From Clostridiales bacterium (GTDB lineage: Bacteria > Bacillota > Clostridia > Peptostreptococcales > Anaerovoracaceae), in assembly GCA_009782285.1 (NCBI GenBank), contig WRJK01000024.1:1-33627 (forward strand): 33,627 nucleotides of DNA, written 5' to 3'. The notes under the pieces were generated by a model. The model was not told the DNA's origin and searched no databases. It saw only the letters and a program-made list of their open reading frames with translations. Below, piece after piece: positions 25,174 through 32,748 of the stretch. Numbering within the stretch: position 1 is the first letter of the stretch; each line of letters begins with the position of its first letter. The position numbers and the translations under genes were made by a program.

Positions 25174-26096
25174 AGCAGCCCCTCTGCTGCTCGTATTATG
25201 TCAACCACTTCCATCCCGTACTTTGCTAGCAGTTCGTCTGGCTTGCCTGACTCTCCAAAGATGTCTTTTTGGCCCACGAACGCCATCTTCACCGGGCAGT
25301 TCAATACGACAACCTCTGCTACGGCACTTCCCAGCCCACCGATTACGGAGTGTTCTTCTGCGGTTACGATTCCTCGGGTTTCTTGCGCCGCCTTGACAAT
25401 TATCTCTTCGTCCAAGGGCTTTATGGTGTGCATGTCTATCACTCTGGTGTCTATGCCTTTTTCCGCCAGAATGCCTGCCGCCTCAAGGGCTTTGCTCACC
25501 ATAATCCCGGTTGCTACAATCGTCATGTCCTTCCCATCCCTGACGCAGCTACCCTTGCCTATCTCAAGCTTAGCACTTTCTTCATAAAAAACAGGGACTG
25601 CCGCCCGACCGAGCCGCATGTAAACAGGTCCGTCAAGCTCTATTGCCCCTTCCAGCAGTAACTTTGCAGAAATGCCGTCGCCGGGGTTTATCACCGTCAT
25701 CCCCGGGATTGTCCTCATCAGCGCGATGTCCTCGAAGGTCTGATGGCTTGCGCCATCCTCCCCGACAGTGATCCCCGCATGTGTCGCGCATATCTTAACG
25801 TTCGCTTTCGTGTACCCGATTGAATTCCTGATTATTTCAAAGGCTCTACCCGTTGCGAACATCGCGAACGTGCTGGCGCAGACTGTCTTTCCAGATATAG
25901 CCAGCCCGGCTGCCGCAGCGTACATGTTTTGTTCCGCTATCCCCATGTTGAAGAACCTCTCTGGGTATGCCTTCCCGAATTCAGCCGTCATCGTAGACTT
26001 GGAAAGGTCTGCGTCCATAACCACCAAGTTGCTGTATTTTGCGCCAAGCTCCACAAGAGTCTTGCCGTAAGCCTGCCTTGTAGCCATTTTTTCCAT
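25170..26096 (-). CDS. Transketolase, C-terminal subunit
   Basis: The 308-residue protein carries the pyrimidine-binding and C-terminal domains of a split transketolase. MATRQAYGKTLVELG at the start, NMGIAEQNMYAAAAGLA (with the TPP-activating glutamate), and THAGITVGEDGASHQTFEDIA are characteristic. It acts with the N-terminal subunit in the non-oxidative pentose phosphate pathway, moving two-carbon units between sugar phosphates. Its start ATG (26096) shares one base with the TGA of the N-terminal gene, and GGAGG lies 9 bases upstream. Earlier GTG codons are possible but less well placed. Confidence 0.93.
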   Translation of the reverse strand: MEKMATRQAYGKTLVELGAKYSNLVVMDADLSKSTMTAEFGKAYPERFFNMGIAEQNMYAAAAGLAISGKTVCASTFAMFATGRAFEIIRNSIGYTKANVKICATHAGITVGEDGASHQTFEDIALMRTIPGMTVINPGDGISAKLLLEGAIELDGPVYMRLGRAAVPVFYEESAKLEIGKGSCVRDGKDMTIVATGIMVSKALEAAGILAEKGIDTRVIDMHTIKPLDEEIIVKAAQETRGIVTAEEHSVIGGLGSAVAEVVVLNCPVKMAFVGQKDIFGESGKPDELLAKYGMEVVDIIRAAEGLL

Positions 26097-26914
26097 CACC
26101 ACTCACCTCCAAGCTCAAGCAGTGCTTGCCTTGCCTCACCGTCGTTGGGCGCTTTCCCGTGCCACGCCGCGTTGTTCTCCATAAAACTCACCCCTTTGCC
26201 CTTACAGGTTTTTGCTACAATTGCCGTGGGCTTTCCTGTGCAATTTCTCGCTGCAGCGAAAGCGGCTTCTATCTGCTCAAAATTATGCCCTGCAATGACG
26301 ATCGCGTTCCAGCCAAAAGCCTTGAATTTCCTGTCCACTGGCCTGACGGCCATGACCTGGTCGTTGGGTCCGTCTATCTGAAGGCCGTTCCAGTCGACAA
26401 TGGCAACGAGGTTGTCAAGCTTGTAATGGGCCGCTGACATAGCGGCTTCCCATACTATGCCCTCCTGCAGTTCGCCATCCCCCAGCATGACATACACCCT
26501 GCCGGGGTTGCCGTCCAGCTTGTTTGCCATCGCCATGCCCACTGCTGCACCAAATCCCTGCCCGAGGGAACCCGTCGACATCTCAACACCGGGCACTTTT
26601 CTTAAATCTGGGTGGCCTTGAAGCTTGTTCCCTATTTTCCGCAAGCCTAAAATGTCCTCCTTCGGGAAAAAACCCCTTTCCGCAAGTGCTGCATACTGTA
26701 CTGGGCCCGCATGCCCCTTAGACAGAACGAACTTGTCCCTGCCTTCCATTTCGGGGTTTTCCGGGTCGATGTTCATCTCACCGAAATACAGCGCCGCCAC
26801 AATGTCCGCCGCAGACAGTGCCCCCCCCGGGTGCCCCGAGCCAGCAGCATGTATCCCTTTAATGACGCTTGTCCTGATACTCCTCGCCACGCCTTCCAAA
26901 TTCTTGCATTCCAT
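26096..26914 (-). CDS. Transketolase, N-terminal subunit
   Basis: The 272-residue protein is the diphosphate-binding half of a split transketolase. Its GSGHPGGALSAADIVAALYF and FVLSKGHAGPVQYAALAE segments and the TPP motif (MLGDGELQEGIVWEA through DWNGLQIDG) are intact. Split transketolases are common in Clostridia and archaea. The ATG at 26914 stands 6 bases after AGGAGG; the ATG one codon earlier is 3 bases away. Immediately upstream lies the long heptad array, and the 16 bases between array and gene hold only the ribosome site. No ordinary promoter is seen. Confidence 0.93.
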   Translation of the reverse strand: MECKNLEGVARSIRTSVIKGIHAAGSGHPGGALSAADIVAALYFGEMNIDPENPEMEGRDKFVLSKGHAGPVQYAALAERGFFPKEDILGLRKIGNKLQGHPDLRKVPGVEMSTGSLGQGFGAAVGMAMANKLDGNPGRVYVMLGDGELQEGIVWEAAMSAAHYKLDNLVAIVDWNGLQIDGPNDQVMAVRPVDRKFKAFGWNAIVIAGHNFEQIEAAFAAARNCTGKPTAIVAKTCKGKGVSFMENNAAWHGKAPNDGEARQALLELGGEW

Positions 26915-26930
26915 CATTTCCCTCCTTATT

Positions 26931-27380
26931 CCAACTACCCACTAGCAACTAGCAACTAGCAACTACCAACTAGCAACTCCCCACTACCAACTCCCAACTC
27001 CCAACTACCAACTACCAACTACCAACTACCAACTACAAACTACAAACTCCCAACCACAAACTCCCAACTACCAACTCCCAACTACCAACTCCAAACTACA
27101 AACTACAAACTACCCACCACCAACTACCAACTCCAAACTACAAACTACAAACTACCAACCACCAACTACAAACTACAAACTACCCACTACCCACTAGCAA
27201 CTACCAACTACCAACTACCAACTACAAACTACAAACTCCCAACTACCAACTACAAACTCCCAACTACCAACTACAAACCACCAACTACCAACTACCAACT
27301 ACCAACTACCAACTAGCAACTACCAACTACAAACTCCCAACTACCAACTACCAACTACCAACTACCAACTCCCCCAACTA
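26931..27380. repeat. Degenerate heptanucleotide tandem array, 63 units in perfect register plus one
   Basis: From 26931 to 27371 the sequence splits into exactly 63 consecutive 7-mers with no insertion or deletion; two extra bases and one further unit (27374-27380) follow. The plus-strand consensus is CCAACTA (28 exact copies). Bases 4 and 5 (A, C) never vary and base 6 is C in only four units. Most variation is C/A, with some C/G at base 1. On the transcribed minus strand the unit reads TAGTTGG, nearly free of C. It fills the whole gap between the tagA-like stop codon (which forms part of the last unit) and the transketolase ribosome site. No gene, promoter or CRISPR structure is seen in it. 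Confidence 0.95.
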
Positions 27381-28121
27381 CCCCCTCCTCGAAAAAACTA
27401 CTTTAATCATGAATACCGGAAGCTTTAGCATCCTCTTGTACCTCGACGGCTCCTGCAAAAGCCGGTAAAGCCATTCAAGGCCATGCTTCTGGTAAAACTC
27501 TGGGGCGCGTTTCAAATTCCCTGCCCAAACGTCGAGGCTCCCGCCTACGCCCATTGCAGCTCGCACGTTGGCAAGCTCTTCCTTATGCTCATAAACGAAC
27601 TTTTCCTGCTTGGGCGACCCCATAGCGGTGCATAGAAACTGCGCCCCCGACCTGTTTATGTCATCGATAATGGCCTTTTCGTCAGTTTCGCCGAAGTACC
27701 CGTGATGATACCCTGCAATCACTAAGCTTGGGAATTTAGCCTTCATGTTTTCTGTGGCAAGCTCTGCAACACCTGGCTTGCTCCCCAAAAAGTATGCCGA
27801 TTTGCCGGTATGCTGCAGGTACCCCAAGACGTCAGATAAAAAATCAATGCCGGTAACTCTTTCCATAAGTGGTATTTTGAGTATCTTCGACGCGTAGACG
27901 AGACCGACACCGTCAGGAATTATCAGCCCTGCGTTTTCAATGAGGGTTTTTAACCCACGGTCATTGGACGCTGCGAGCACGATCTCCGAATTGGGCGTAA
28001 CCACGAGGCTGCACCCAGACGCGCCCATAAAGCCCTTGAATATCTCTATCGCCTCTGCCCTAGTAACAATGTCCACAGGAACGCCAAGTATCCTCGCTCT
28101 TTTTTCTTCGTTTTTTGCCAT
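27378..28121 (-). CDS. WecG/TagA/CpsF-family glycosyltransferase
   Basis: The 247-residue enzyme is of the WecG/TagA (GT26) family. Members transfer N-acetylmannosamine or related sugars to a lipid-linked GlcNAc for wall polysaccharide synthesis. Motifs visible are VVTPNSEIVLAA, IPDGVGLVYASKIL, ERVTGIDFLSDVL, AYFLGSKPGVAEL and CTAMGSPKQEKFVYE. The start at 28121 gives a normal N-terminus (MAKNEEKRARILGVPVD) and lies 2 bases after the csaB stop. The frame is open further upstream only because it runs inside csaB. Its stop codon TAG lies in the heptad array. It is the last gene of the DUF5693-csaB-tagA run. Confidence 0.92.
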   Translation of the reverse strand: MAKNEEKRARILGVPVDIVTRAEAIEIFKGFMGASGCSLVVTPNSEIVLAASNDRGLKTLIENAGLIIPDGVGLVYASKILKIPLMERVTGIDFLSDVLGYLQHTGKSAYFLGSKPGVAELATENMKAKFPSLVIAGYHHGYFGETDEKAIIDDINRSGAQFLCTAMGSPKQEKFVYEHKEELANVRAAMGVGGSLDVWAGNLKRAPEFYQKHGLEWLYRLLQEPSRYKRMLKLPVFMIKVVFSRRG

Positions 28122-28123
28122 GC

Positions 28124-29221
28124 TTATTCTTCCATCAGTTTTTTTATGATTTCCTCGTTGCTTTCGAGTTTCTTTATGAGCTCTTTTACCCTCAGCTGCA
28201 CTGTTTCCCTCGTCTTTTCCCCATTCGCCATCACCTTGCTGAACTCTTCCATGAAGAACTCGCTTGTGAAATCGTAAATACTGCACATGGCTTTCATCCC
28301 GATTGAGTGCATGAAGGAATTGATCTTCGGGTCGTAGGAGACCGCGATCATCGAAACGTCCATAATTGCTGCATAGATCAGCGCATGGAGCCTAACACCC
28401 ACCAAAACGTCCATGTTCCCAATGATGCTCAGCATTTCCTCTGTCAGGTACTTGTGCTTTACCGCAAACACCTCGCCTGCAAGCCTTCTCTCGATTTCCT
28501 CGATAACAGGCATGTCTTCAGAAAAATGAAAAGGGATCAATACTATCTGGGCGTTCCGCTCCTCGATAAGCCGCTCCATTGAAACGCAGAGCTCACCGAT
28601 AAAAGCCTCGTCCCAATTGCGCTCCCTGATTGCAAAGCCGACTGTGATCTTCCCTGAAGCCTTGACAAACCCCTCGCTTACCAAGATTTGCCTACCGATC
28701 GACCTAGCGACTGGCTTCACTCGGAGCACCGGGTCTGCCGTCACGACTATGCTGCTTGGGTTTATCCCTATTTCTGATAACAGCTTCTTTGAGGAATCGT
28801 CCCTAACGACTACGCCGTCGGCTTTCCGCAGTACCCTCGCCGTCAGATTCCTGTTGTATTCGGAGTTTATCGGTCCTATCCCTTGGCTGTACACCATAAC
28901 TTTCTTGCCCATGAAAAGCGCCATTCTCATTATCGACAGGTAGTATATGATGCTCCTCCTGCTTGTCACGTCCTGCAGCAAGCTGCCCCCACCGCTTATT
29001 AAAAGGTCGCACCGTTTAATTTCTGAAATTATCGCCCCGATAGATTTTCTGTTCGCCGACCTGACGCTGTATTTCTCTGCAGTAGACGCAGGGTTTTGCG
29101 AGAGCACTGTCACCTCAATCCCGTCAAGCTTTCCCTGCAGGTTGTCCACAACCGCTTTAAGAATGGACTCGTCTCCGATGTTGTTGAAACCGTAATAGCC
29201 CGAAATCAGTATTTTATACAT
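28124..29221 (-). CDS. csaB: Polysaccharide pyruvyl transferase CsaB
   Basis: The 365-residue protein matches CsaB. This enzyme puts pyruvate ketals on secondary wall polysaccharide, creating the ligand for S-layer homology (SLH) domains. Recognisable motifs are ISGYYGFNNIGDESILKAVV at the N-terminus, LISGGGSLLQDVTSRRSIIY, VMVYSQGIGPI, and VGVRLHALIYAAI near the end. The ATG lies inside the last codons of the DUF5693 gene (8-base overlap), with GAGG 9 bases upstream. Together with tagA it points to a pyruvylated wall polymer. No SLH-domain protein is seen in this window. Confidence 0.92.
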   Translation of the reverse strand: MYKILISGYYGFNNIGDESILKAVVDNLQGKLDGIEVTVLSQNPASTAEKYSVRSANRKSIGAIISEIKRCDLLISGGGSLLQDVTSRRSIIYYLSIMRMALFMGKKVMVYSQGIGPINSEYNRNLTARVLRKADGVVVRDDSSKKLLSEIGINPSSIVVTADPVLRVKPVARSIGRQILVSEGFVKASGKITVGFAIRERNWDEAFIGELCVSMERLIEERNAQIVLIPFHFSEDMPVIEEIERRLAGEVFAVKHKYLTEEMLSIIGNMDVLVGVRLHALIYAAIMDVSMIAVSYDPKINSFMHSIGMKAMCSIYDFTSEFFMEEFSKVMANGEKTRETVQLRVKELIKKLESNEEIIKKLMEE

Positions 29222-31409
29222 CAGCTGCTGCCTCGACGTATTTCCTTAAAAACCTGTTGTATGCTCTGAAAAGGCCCTCAAAGATCAAAATAGCGGCTAC
29301 TCCCACGATTATCCCAAACAGCAGCGAATACCCCGTCCGGATGAACCCAAGGTAAAGGGGCGTCCTTATGTGCTGGAAAGTGTTGATTACAGAAGTCATC
29401 CCTATGACTCCGCCAATCCCAAACACCATCGGCCACAGCTTGAATCGCCTCACCGACGTGTACACCATCATCATCAGAGCAGGGAACGCCACAAGGAATT
29501 CCTTTGTCCTAGGCCTTGCAGCCAGCACGTTTTCAAGCGTGTTCCTAAACAGCATCTCATAGCGCGAAACCTCTATAGGCGAATCGTGCCCGGTCCTCAT
29601 GATGTAGTAGGCGCCAAGCCCTCCCAGCACTAAGCCCGCAAGGAGCATCCAAAGCTTGAAGCTTGAGTTGAGCAAATCACGCAAATCCTTGAATTCCAGC
29701 ACTCCAGCCGTCTTTTTGCTGTCGCCGGCACCAAAATATGCAAGGTACGCAACTGCAAAGTACGCTATCGGGAGCAACTGTGCCACCTTGACTCCTCTGA
29801 ATATGTCTATTTCCAGCATGTAGTTCACGGATGAGAGCGGCGCAGCTGTCAGCATGCCGCCCAAAAAAGCAATTGCAACCGATACTGCCAAGGTGAGCAC
29901 ACTGTACAAGATGATTTTGAGTATGCCGGCGTCCCGAGCCAGACGTTCCGAAAAATGCTTGCTCCTTGCAGTAAAATACGTAGTTGCGAGGCACCCAAAA
30001 ACTATAGCGGAGGCTAGGCTCGCAACCAGCTCCGACGTATTGGGCATGACATAGAACGCAGCCGGTACGCAAACAGCACCTGCTCCTGCAAGCAGCAAAT
30101 ACGATTTCCTCCTCAAAGGCAAAAAACTGCGCAGGAGCAGCACCGCGCCGATGACTGCGCCAATCCCGAAAAGCATTTTAAAAGCGCGAGGTACTTTGTA
30201 GCCCTCTATCACAGAAGCCGGCCCATAGTGGATGCCGTGCTCGGCAAGCCTTTTCTCAAGGCTTTCAAACATGCCCTCATAAACGCCAACATCCGTTACG
30301 TAAGTATGCAGGTCCTTGAAATACTTAATCGGCTTGAAATAAATCAACCGGATGTTCCTCTCGGTGACAGCACGGAACAGCGTGTTTTCAATTTCTTCTG
30401 CACCCTCATAACCATAATACTTGTACCTGCTCTGTATGTAGTCCCACATGGTAAACACCCTAACAGCGTTGTATCCTGACTCTGCTGTGATTTCCAGTAT
30501 TCCGCCCTGTATGATGTTCTGAAGCTGCGTGGTGTTTTCGATCAACCCAACAGGTATGCCGTTCCTGTTCATGTAGCCCTCTGAAAGGCTTGTTCCGTCG
30601 TCCATGCCGAGCATTGCCTCACCGCCCACAATCATGTACCTCGGGGTTATGCCGCGTTTTGAAAAGCTATCGATGACTGCGTTGCCGAATTTGGTGTCGT
30701 TCCATCCCCTGTAGCTCATGGTGCGCGGAACTATTTCCATCCCAAGGCTATTAATAATATCCGCCTTTTCAGGCAGAAGGCCTAGGCTTATGTACATTAT
30801 CTTTGAATTCTCTGCATCTATCCTCTCAACGAAACCCTGACCAATTGAGTCCATGTATTTGTACCGGCCTGTATACAGGGTGACGTCTGCTGTTCCATAA
30901 AACAGTATGTACGCTTCGCTTCCCATATCAAATATATGATAATCATCCGGGTTAAATCTTTGTTTAACTGCGTCAGTGACAAACGAAACCGTGCTTTCCC
31001 CTTCCATTTCGACCAATACATCATATGAGGAATACCCCTCGTCGTCCAGCCAGCCAGCCACCTCCTCCGGGTAGCGAGCCTGCCAGAATGCGTCTTTGGC
31101 TACATTGCCCATGAGTGCGCCGGCAAGGCGGACGTCCTTGTTTTCCATGAGCGACTGGAAGCTTTCCTCGATGAGCCCCACTTTGTTGATGCCCATGTCC
31201 TTGAACTTCGCGAGCCACCAAGAGGTGTCATGTTCCGACTGCATTGCCATGGCAGCAACCTCGTTGTAATCCAACACTATGTCATAGGAATCGTTCCTGC
31301 TTTCAATTGAAAACCTCGACCCAATCACAACAAAACAAACGATGAACACCGCTGCCAGCACTGCCAGCAGAATTTTGTTTTCCCTTAGATAGTCAAAATA
31401 GCTCTTCAT
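29214..31409 (-). CDS. DUF5693 multi-span membrane protein
   Basis: The 731-residue protein has one N-terminal membrane segment (ILLAVLAAVFIVCFVV), an extracellular domain of about 370 residues, and about eight further membrane segments from about 415 to 715. Its length, topology and position before csaB agree with DUF5693, a family regularly found beside csaB and tagA homologues in Firmicutes. The outer domain (YDVLVEMEGESTVSFVTDAV; RYMIVGGEAMLG) resembles a catalytic or binding barrel but I cannot name it. I chose the ATG at 31409, preceded by GAGGG; the frame is open upstream to 31466 without a ribosome site. It probably acts in wall polymer assembly or export; this is inference from neighbours. 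Confidence 0.78.
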   Translation of the reverse strand: MKSYFDYLRENKILLAVLAAVFIVCFVVIGSRFSIESRNDSYDIVLDYNEVAAMAMQSEHDTSWWLAKFKDMGINKVGLIEESFQSLMENKDVRLAGALMGNVAKDAFWQARYPEEVAGWLDDEGYSSYDVLVEMEGESTVSFVTDAVKQRFNPDDYHIFDMGSEAYILFYGTADVTLYTGRYKYMDSIGQGFVERIDAENSKIMYISLGLLPEKADIINSLGMEIVPRTMSYRGWNDTKFGNAVIDSFSKRGITPRYMIVGGEAMLGMDDGTSLSEGYMNRNGIPVGLIENTTQLQNIIQGGILEITAESGYNAVRVFTMWDYIQSRYKYYGYEGAEEIENTLFRAVTERNIRLIYFKPIKYFKDLHTYVTDVGVYEGMFESLEKRLAEHGIHYGPASVIEGYKVPRAFKMLFGIGAVIGAVLLLRSFLPLRRKSYLLLAGAGAVCVPAAFYVMPNTSELVASLASAIVFGCLATTYFTARSKHFSERLARDAGILKIILYSVLTLAVSVAIAFLGGMLTAAPLSSVNYMLEIDIFRGVKVAQLLPIAYFAVAYLAYFGAGDSKKTAGVLEFKDLRDLLNSSFKLWMLLAGLVLGGLGAYYIMRTGHDSPIEVSRYEMLFRNTLENVLAARPRTKEFLVAFPALMMMVYTSVRRFKLWPMVFGIGGVIGMTSVINTFQHIRTPLYLGFIRTGYSLLFGIIVGVAAILIFEGLFRAYNRFLRKYVEAAADV

Positions 31410-31429
31410 ACTTCCCTCTTTAAAAATGC

Positions 31430-31825
31430 CTATTGGATATCGTAAATACCCTTGACCATTACCCATGCTTCTGTCAATGCCATAATGCCCCGTCCGTCAG
31501 CTCTTGGGACAAGTAGCAGATGATTCAAGGCGACTTGGTCGCCGGACATAAGATCCTTGCCCGACGTCAGGTCGGAAACTCCGTTTTCGCCGTTGTCTAT
31601 CGCAAAAGCCTCGCCGCTCCGCAGAATTATCTCCGCGCCTTCAGATCCGAGCAGCTTTTGCCCTTCGCCAAGCAATACAGGCGCAAAAGACGCCTTTGCG
31701 TCCACATAGCTCTTGCTAACAACAGGGTCGGCCTCCGACCCCGGCCCTTCGCTTGCAGCCCACGCCCCCACGCCGACTACCAACAATGCAGCGACCCCTG
31801 CCACCAATAAATACTTTTTCTTCAT
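31430..31825 (-). CDS. Small secreted or anchored protein of unknown function
   Basis: The 131-residue protein has a signal peptide or anchor (KKYLLVAGVAALLVVGVGAW). A mature domain follows, with DPVVSKSYVDAKASF, GSEGAEIILRSGEAFAID, SDLTSGKDLMSGD and NHLLLVPRADGRGI. The SKSYVD and LLVPRADGRG stretches look like conserved family features, and I recall similar proteins in Clostridia, but I have no name for it. It is beta-rich with no cysteines or enzymatic motif. GGAGGAG lies about 8 bases before the ATG. It sits between nnrD (2 bases) and DUF5693 (20 bases), so it likely shares their transcript and may act at the cell surface. Confidence 0.72.
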   Translation of the reverse strand: MKKKYLLVAGVAALLVVGVGAWAASEGPGSEADPVVSKSYVDAKASFAPVLLGEGQKLLGSEGAEIILRSGEAFAIDNGENGVSDLTSGKDLMSGDQVALNHLLLVPRADGRGIMALTEAWVMVKGIYDIQ

Positions 31826-31827
31826 CT

Positions 31828-32700
31828 CTAACTCCTCCTTTTGCGATTCATGATTTTTTCAATAGCAAGCGCCGTCATGTCTACTATATCCATTGCAGTC
31901 ATACCATGCTCCCCAACAGCATCCGCTGCCATGTCCCCAGCCATTCCATGGACAAAAACACCCGCTTTCGCAGCATCCCACGGCTCTAACCCCTGGCCTG
32001 CAAGCGCGGCGACAATCCCCGCAAGGACGTCTCCACTGCCGCCTGTGGCCATGCCGGGGTTTCCTGTCGTATTGATGCAGGCGCCATGCCCCGTGCACGC
32101 CACTATCGTGCCTGCCCCTTTGAGAACCACGATGGCACCTGTCTCATCTATCAACATTTCCGCTATTTTAAGCCTGCTTTCGTCTGAAGCAGTTTCAGCC
32201 GGCCATTCTCTATCCACCCGGCTTTTAGGAATCAGCCGCTTGGCTTCCCCCATATGCGGCGTTATTACGACTTTTGCCGCTGCCGCCTTGAGTGCTCCAG
32301 CCTTTCCCATCTTTGCAAGGGCGTTGAGTCCGTCAGCGTCAAGCACAACGGTATTGTCGCATTCCTGCAGCACCCTGCAAATCAATTCTTCGTTTTCAGG
32401 GAAATCGCCAAGCCCCGGACCTGCCGCAATTGCGTCATGCCCTGAGAAAGCCAGCCTTGGTACACACGTAGCCTCTGGCAACGCAATTTGGATTATCGGG
32501 AACAGGCTTTCGTCAATTGCAACCCTGACAAGCCCAGCCCCAGCCCTGTATGCAGCCTTCCCACATAGGATTGCTGCGCCAGCCATCCCTTTTGAGCCAG
32601 CGACTACAAGGACTTTGCCAAAGTCCCCTTTATGGGCATCCCTCCTGCGGTCTTTTATTACAGACTCTGCATACTCTGCAGTTATTAACTCAATACTCAC
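31828..32700 (-). CDS. nnrD: ADP-dependent NAD(P)H-hydrate dehydratase
   Basis: The enzyme repairs hydrated NAD(P)H. The 290-residue protein is the YjeF C-terminal (ribokinase-like) domain alone, without the NnrE epimerase half. Motifs include HKGDFGKVLVVAGSKGMAGAA, AAGPGLGDFPENEE, VVLDADGLNALAK, ITPHMGEAKRL, VVLKGAGTIVA and the closing GNPGMATGGSGDVLAGIVAA. The likely start is GTG at 32700. GGGAG three bases upstream is made by a unit of the second heptad array, so the repeat seems to supply the ribosome site. A TTG at 32703 is possible. No nnrE is visible in the window. Confidence 0.9.
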   Translation of the reverse strand: MSIELITAEYAESVIKDRRRDAHKGDFGKVLVVAGSKGMAGAAILCGKAAYRAGAGLVRVAIDESLFPIIQIALPEATCVPRLAFSGHDAIAAGPGLGDFPENEELICRVLQECDNTVVLDADGLNALAKMGKAGALKAAAAKVVITPHMGEAKRLIPKSRVDREWPAETASDESRLKIAEMLIDETGAIVVLKGAGTIVACTGHGACINTTGNPGMATGGSGDVLAGIVAALAGQGLEPWDAAKAGVFVHGMAGDMAADAVGEHGMTAMDIVDMTALAIEKIMNRKRRS

Positions 32701-32748
32701 CAACTCCCAACTACAAACTACAAACTACAAACTACAAACTCCCCACTC
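32700..32748. repeat. Second, short copy of the heptanucleotide array (7 units)
   Basis: Seven consecutive units (plus strand CCAACTC, CCAACTA, CAAACTA three times, CAAACTC, CCCACTC) use the same 7-base pattern as the long array. It starts right after the mgtE stop codon (32749-32751) and runs into the nnrD start. It has the same orientation relative to transcription as the array at 26931. Confidence 0.88.

Noticed and set aside
26931..27380. CRISPR-like array or coding repeat
   Set aside because: Units are 7 bases with no unique spacers, unlike CRISPR. On the minus strand stops occur in every frame; on the plus strand short open stretches exist but have no ribosome site and no protein-like composition.
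27378..28286. Longer start for the tagA-like gene (302 residues)
   Set aside because: The extra 55 residues overlap csaB in another frame, are highly charged and unlike the family. The ATG at 28121, right after the csaB stop, gives a normal N-terminus.
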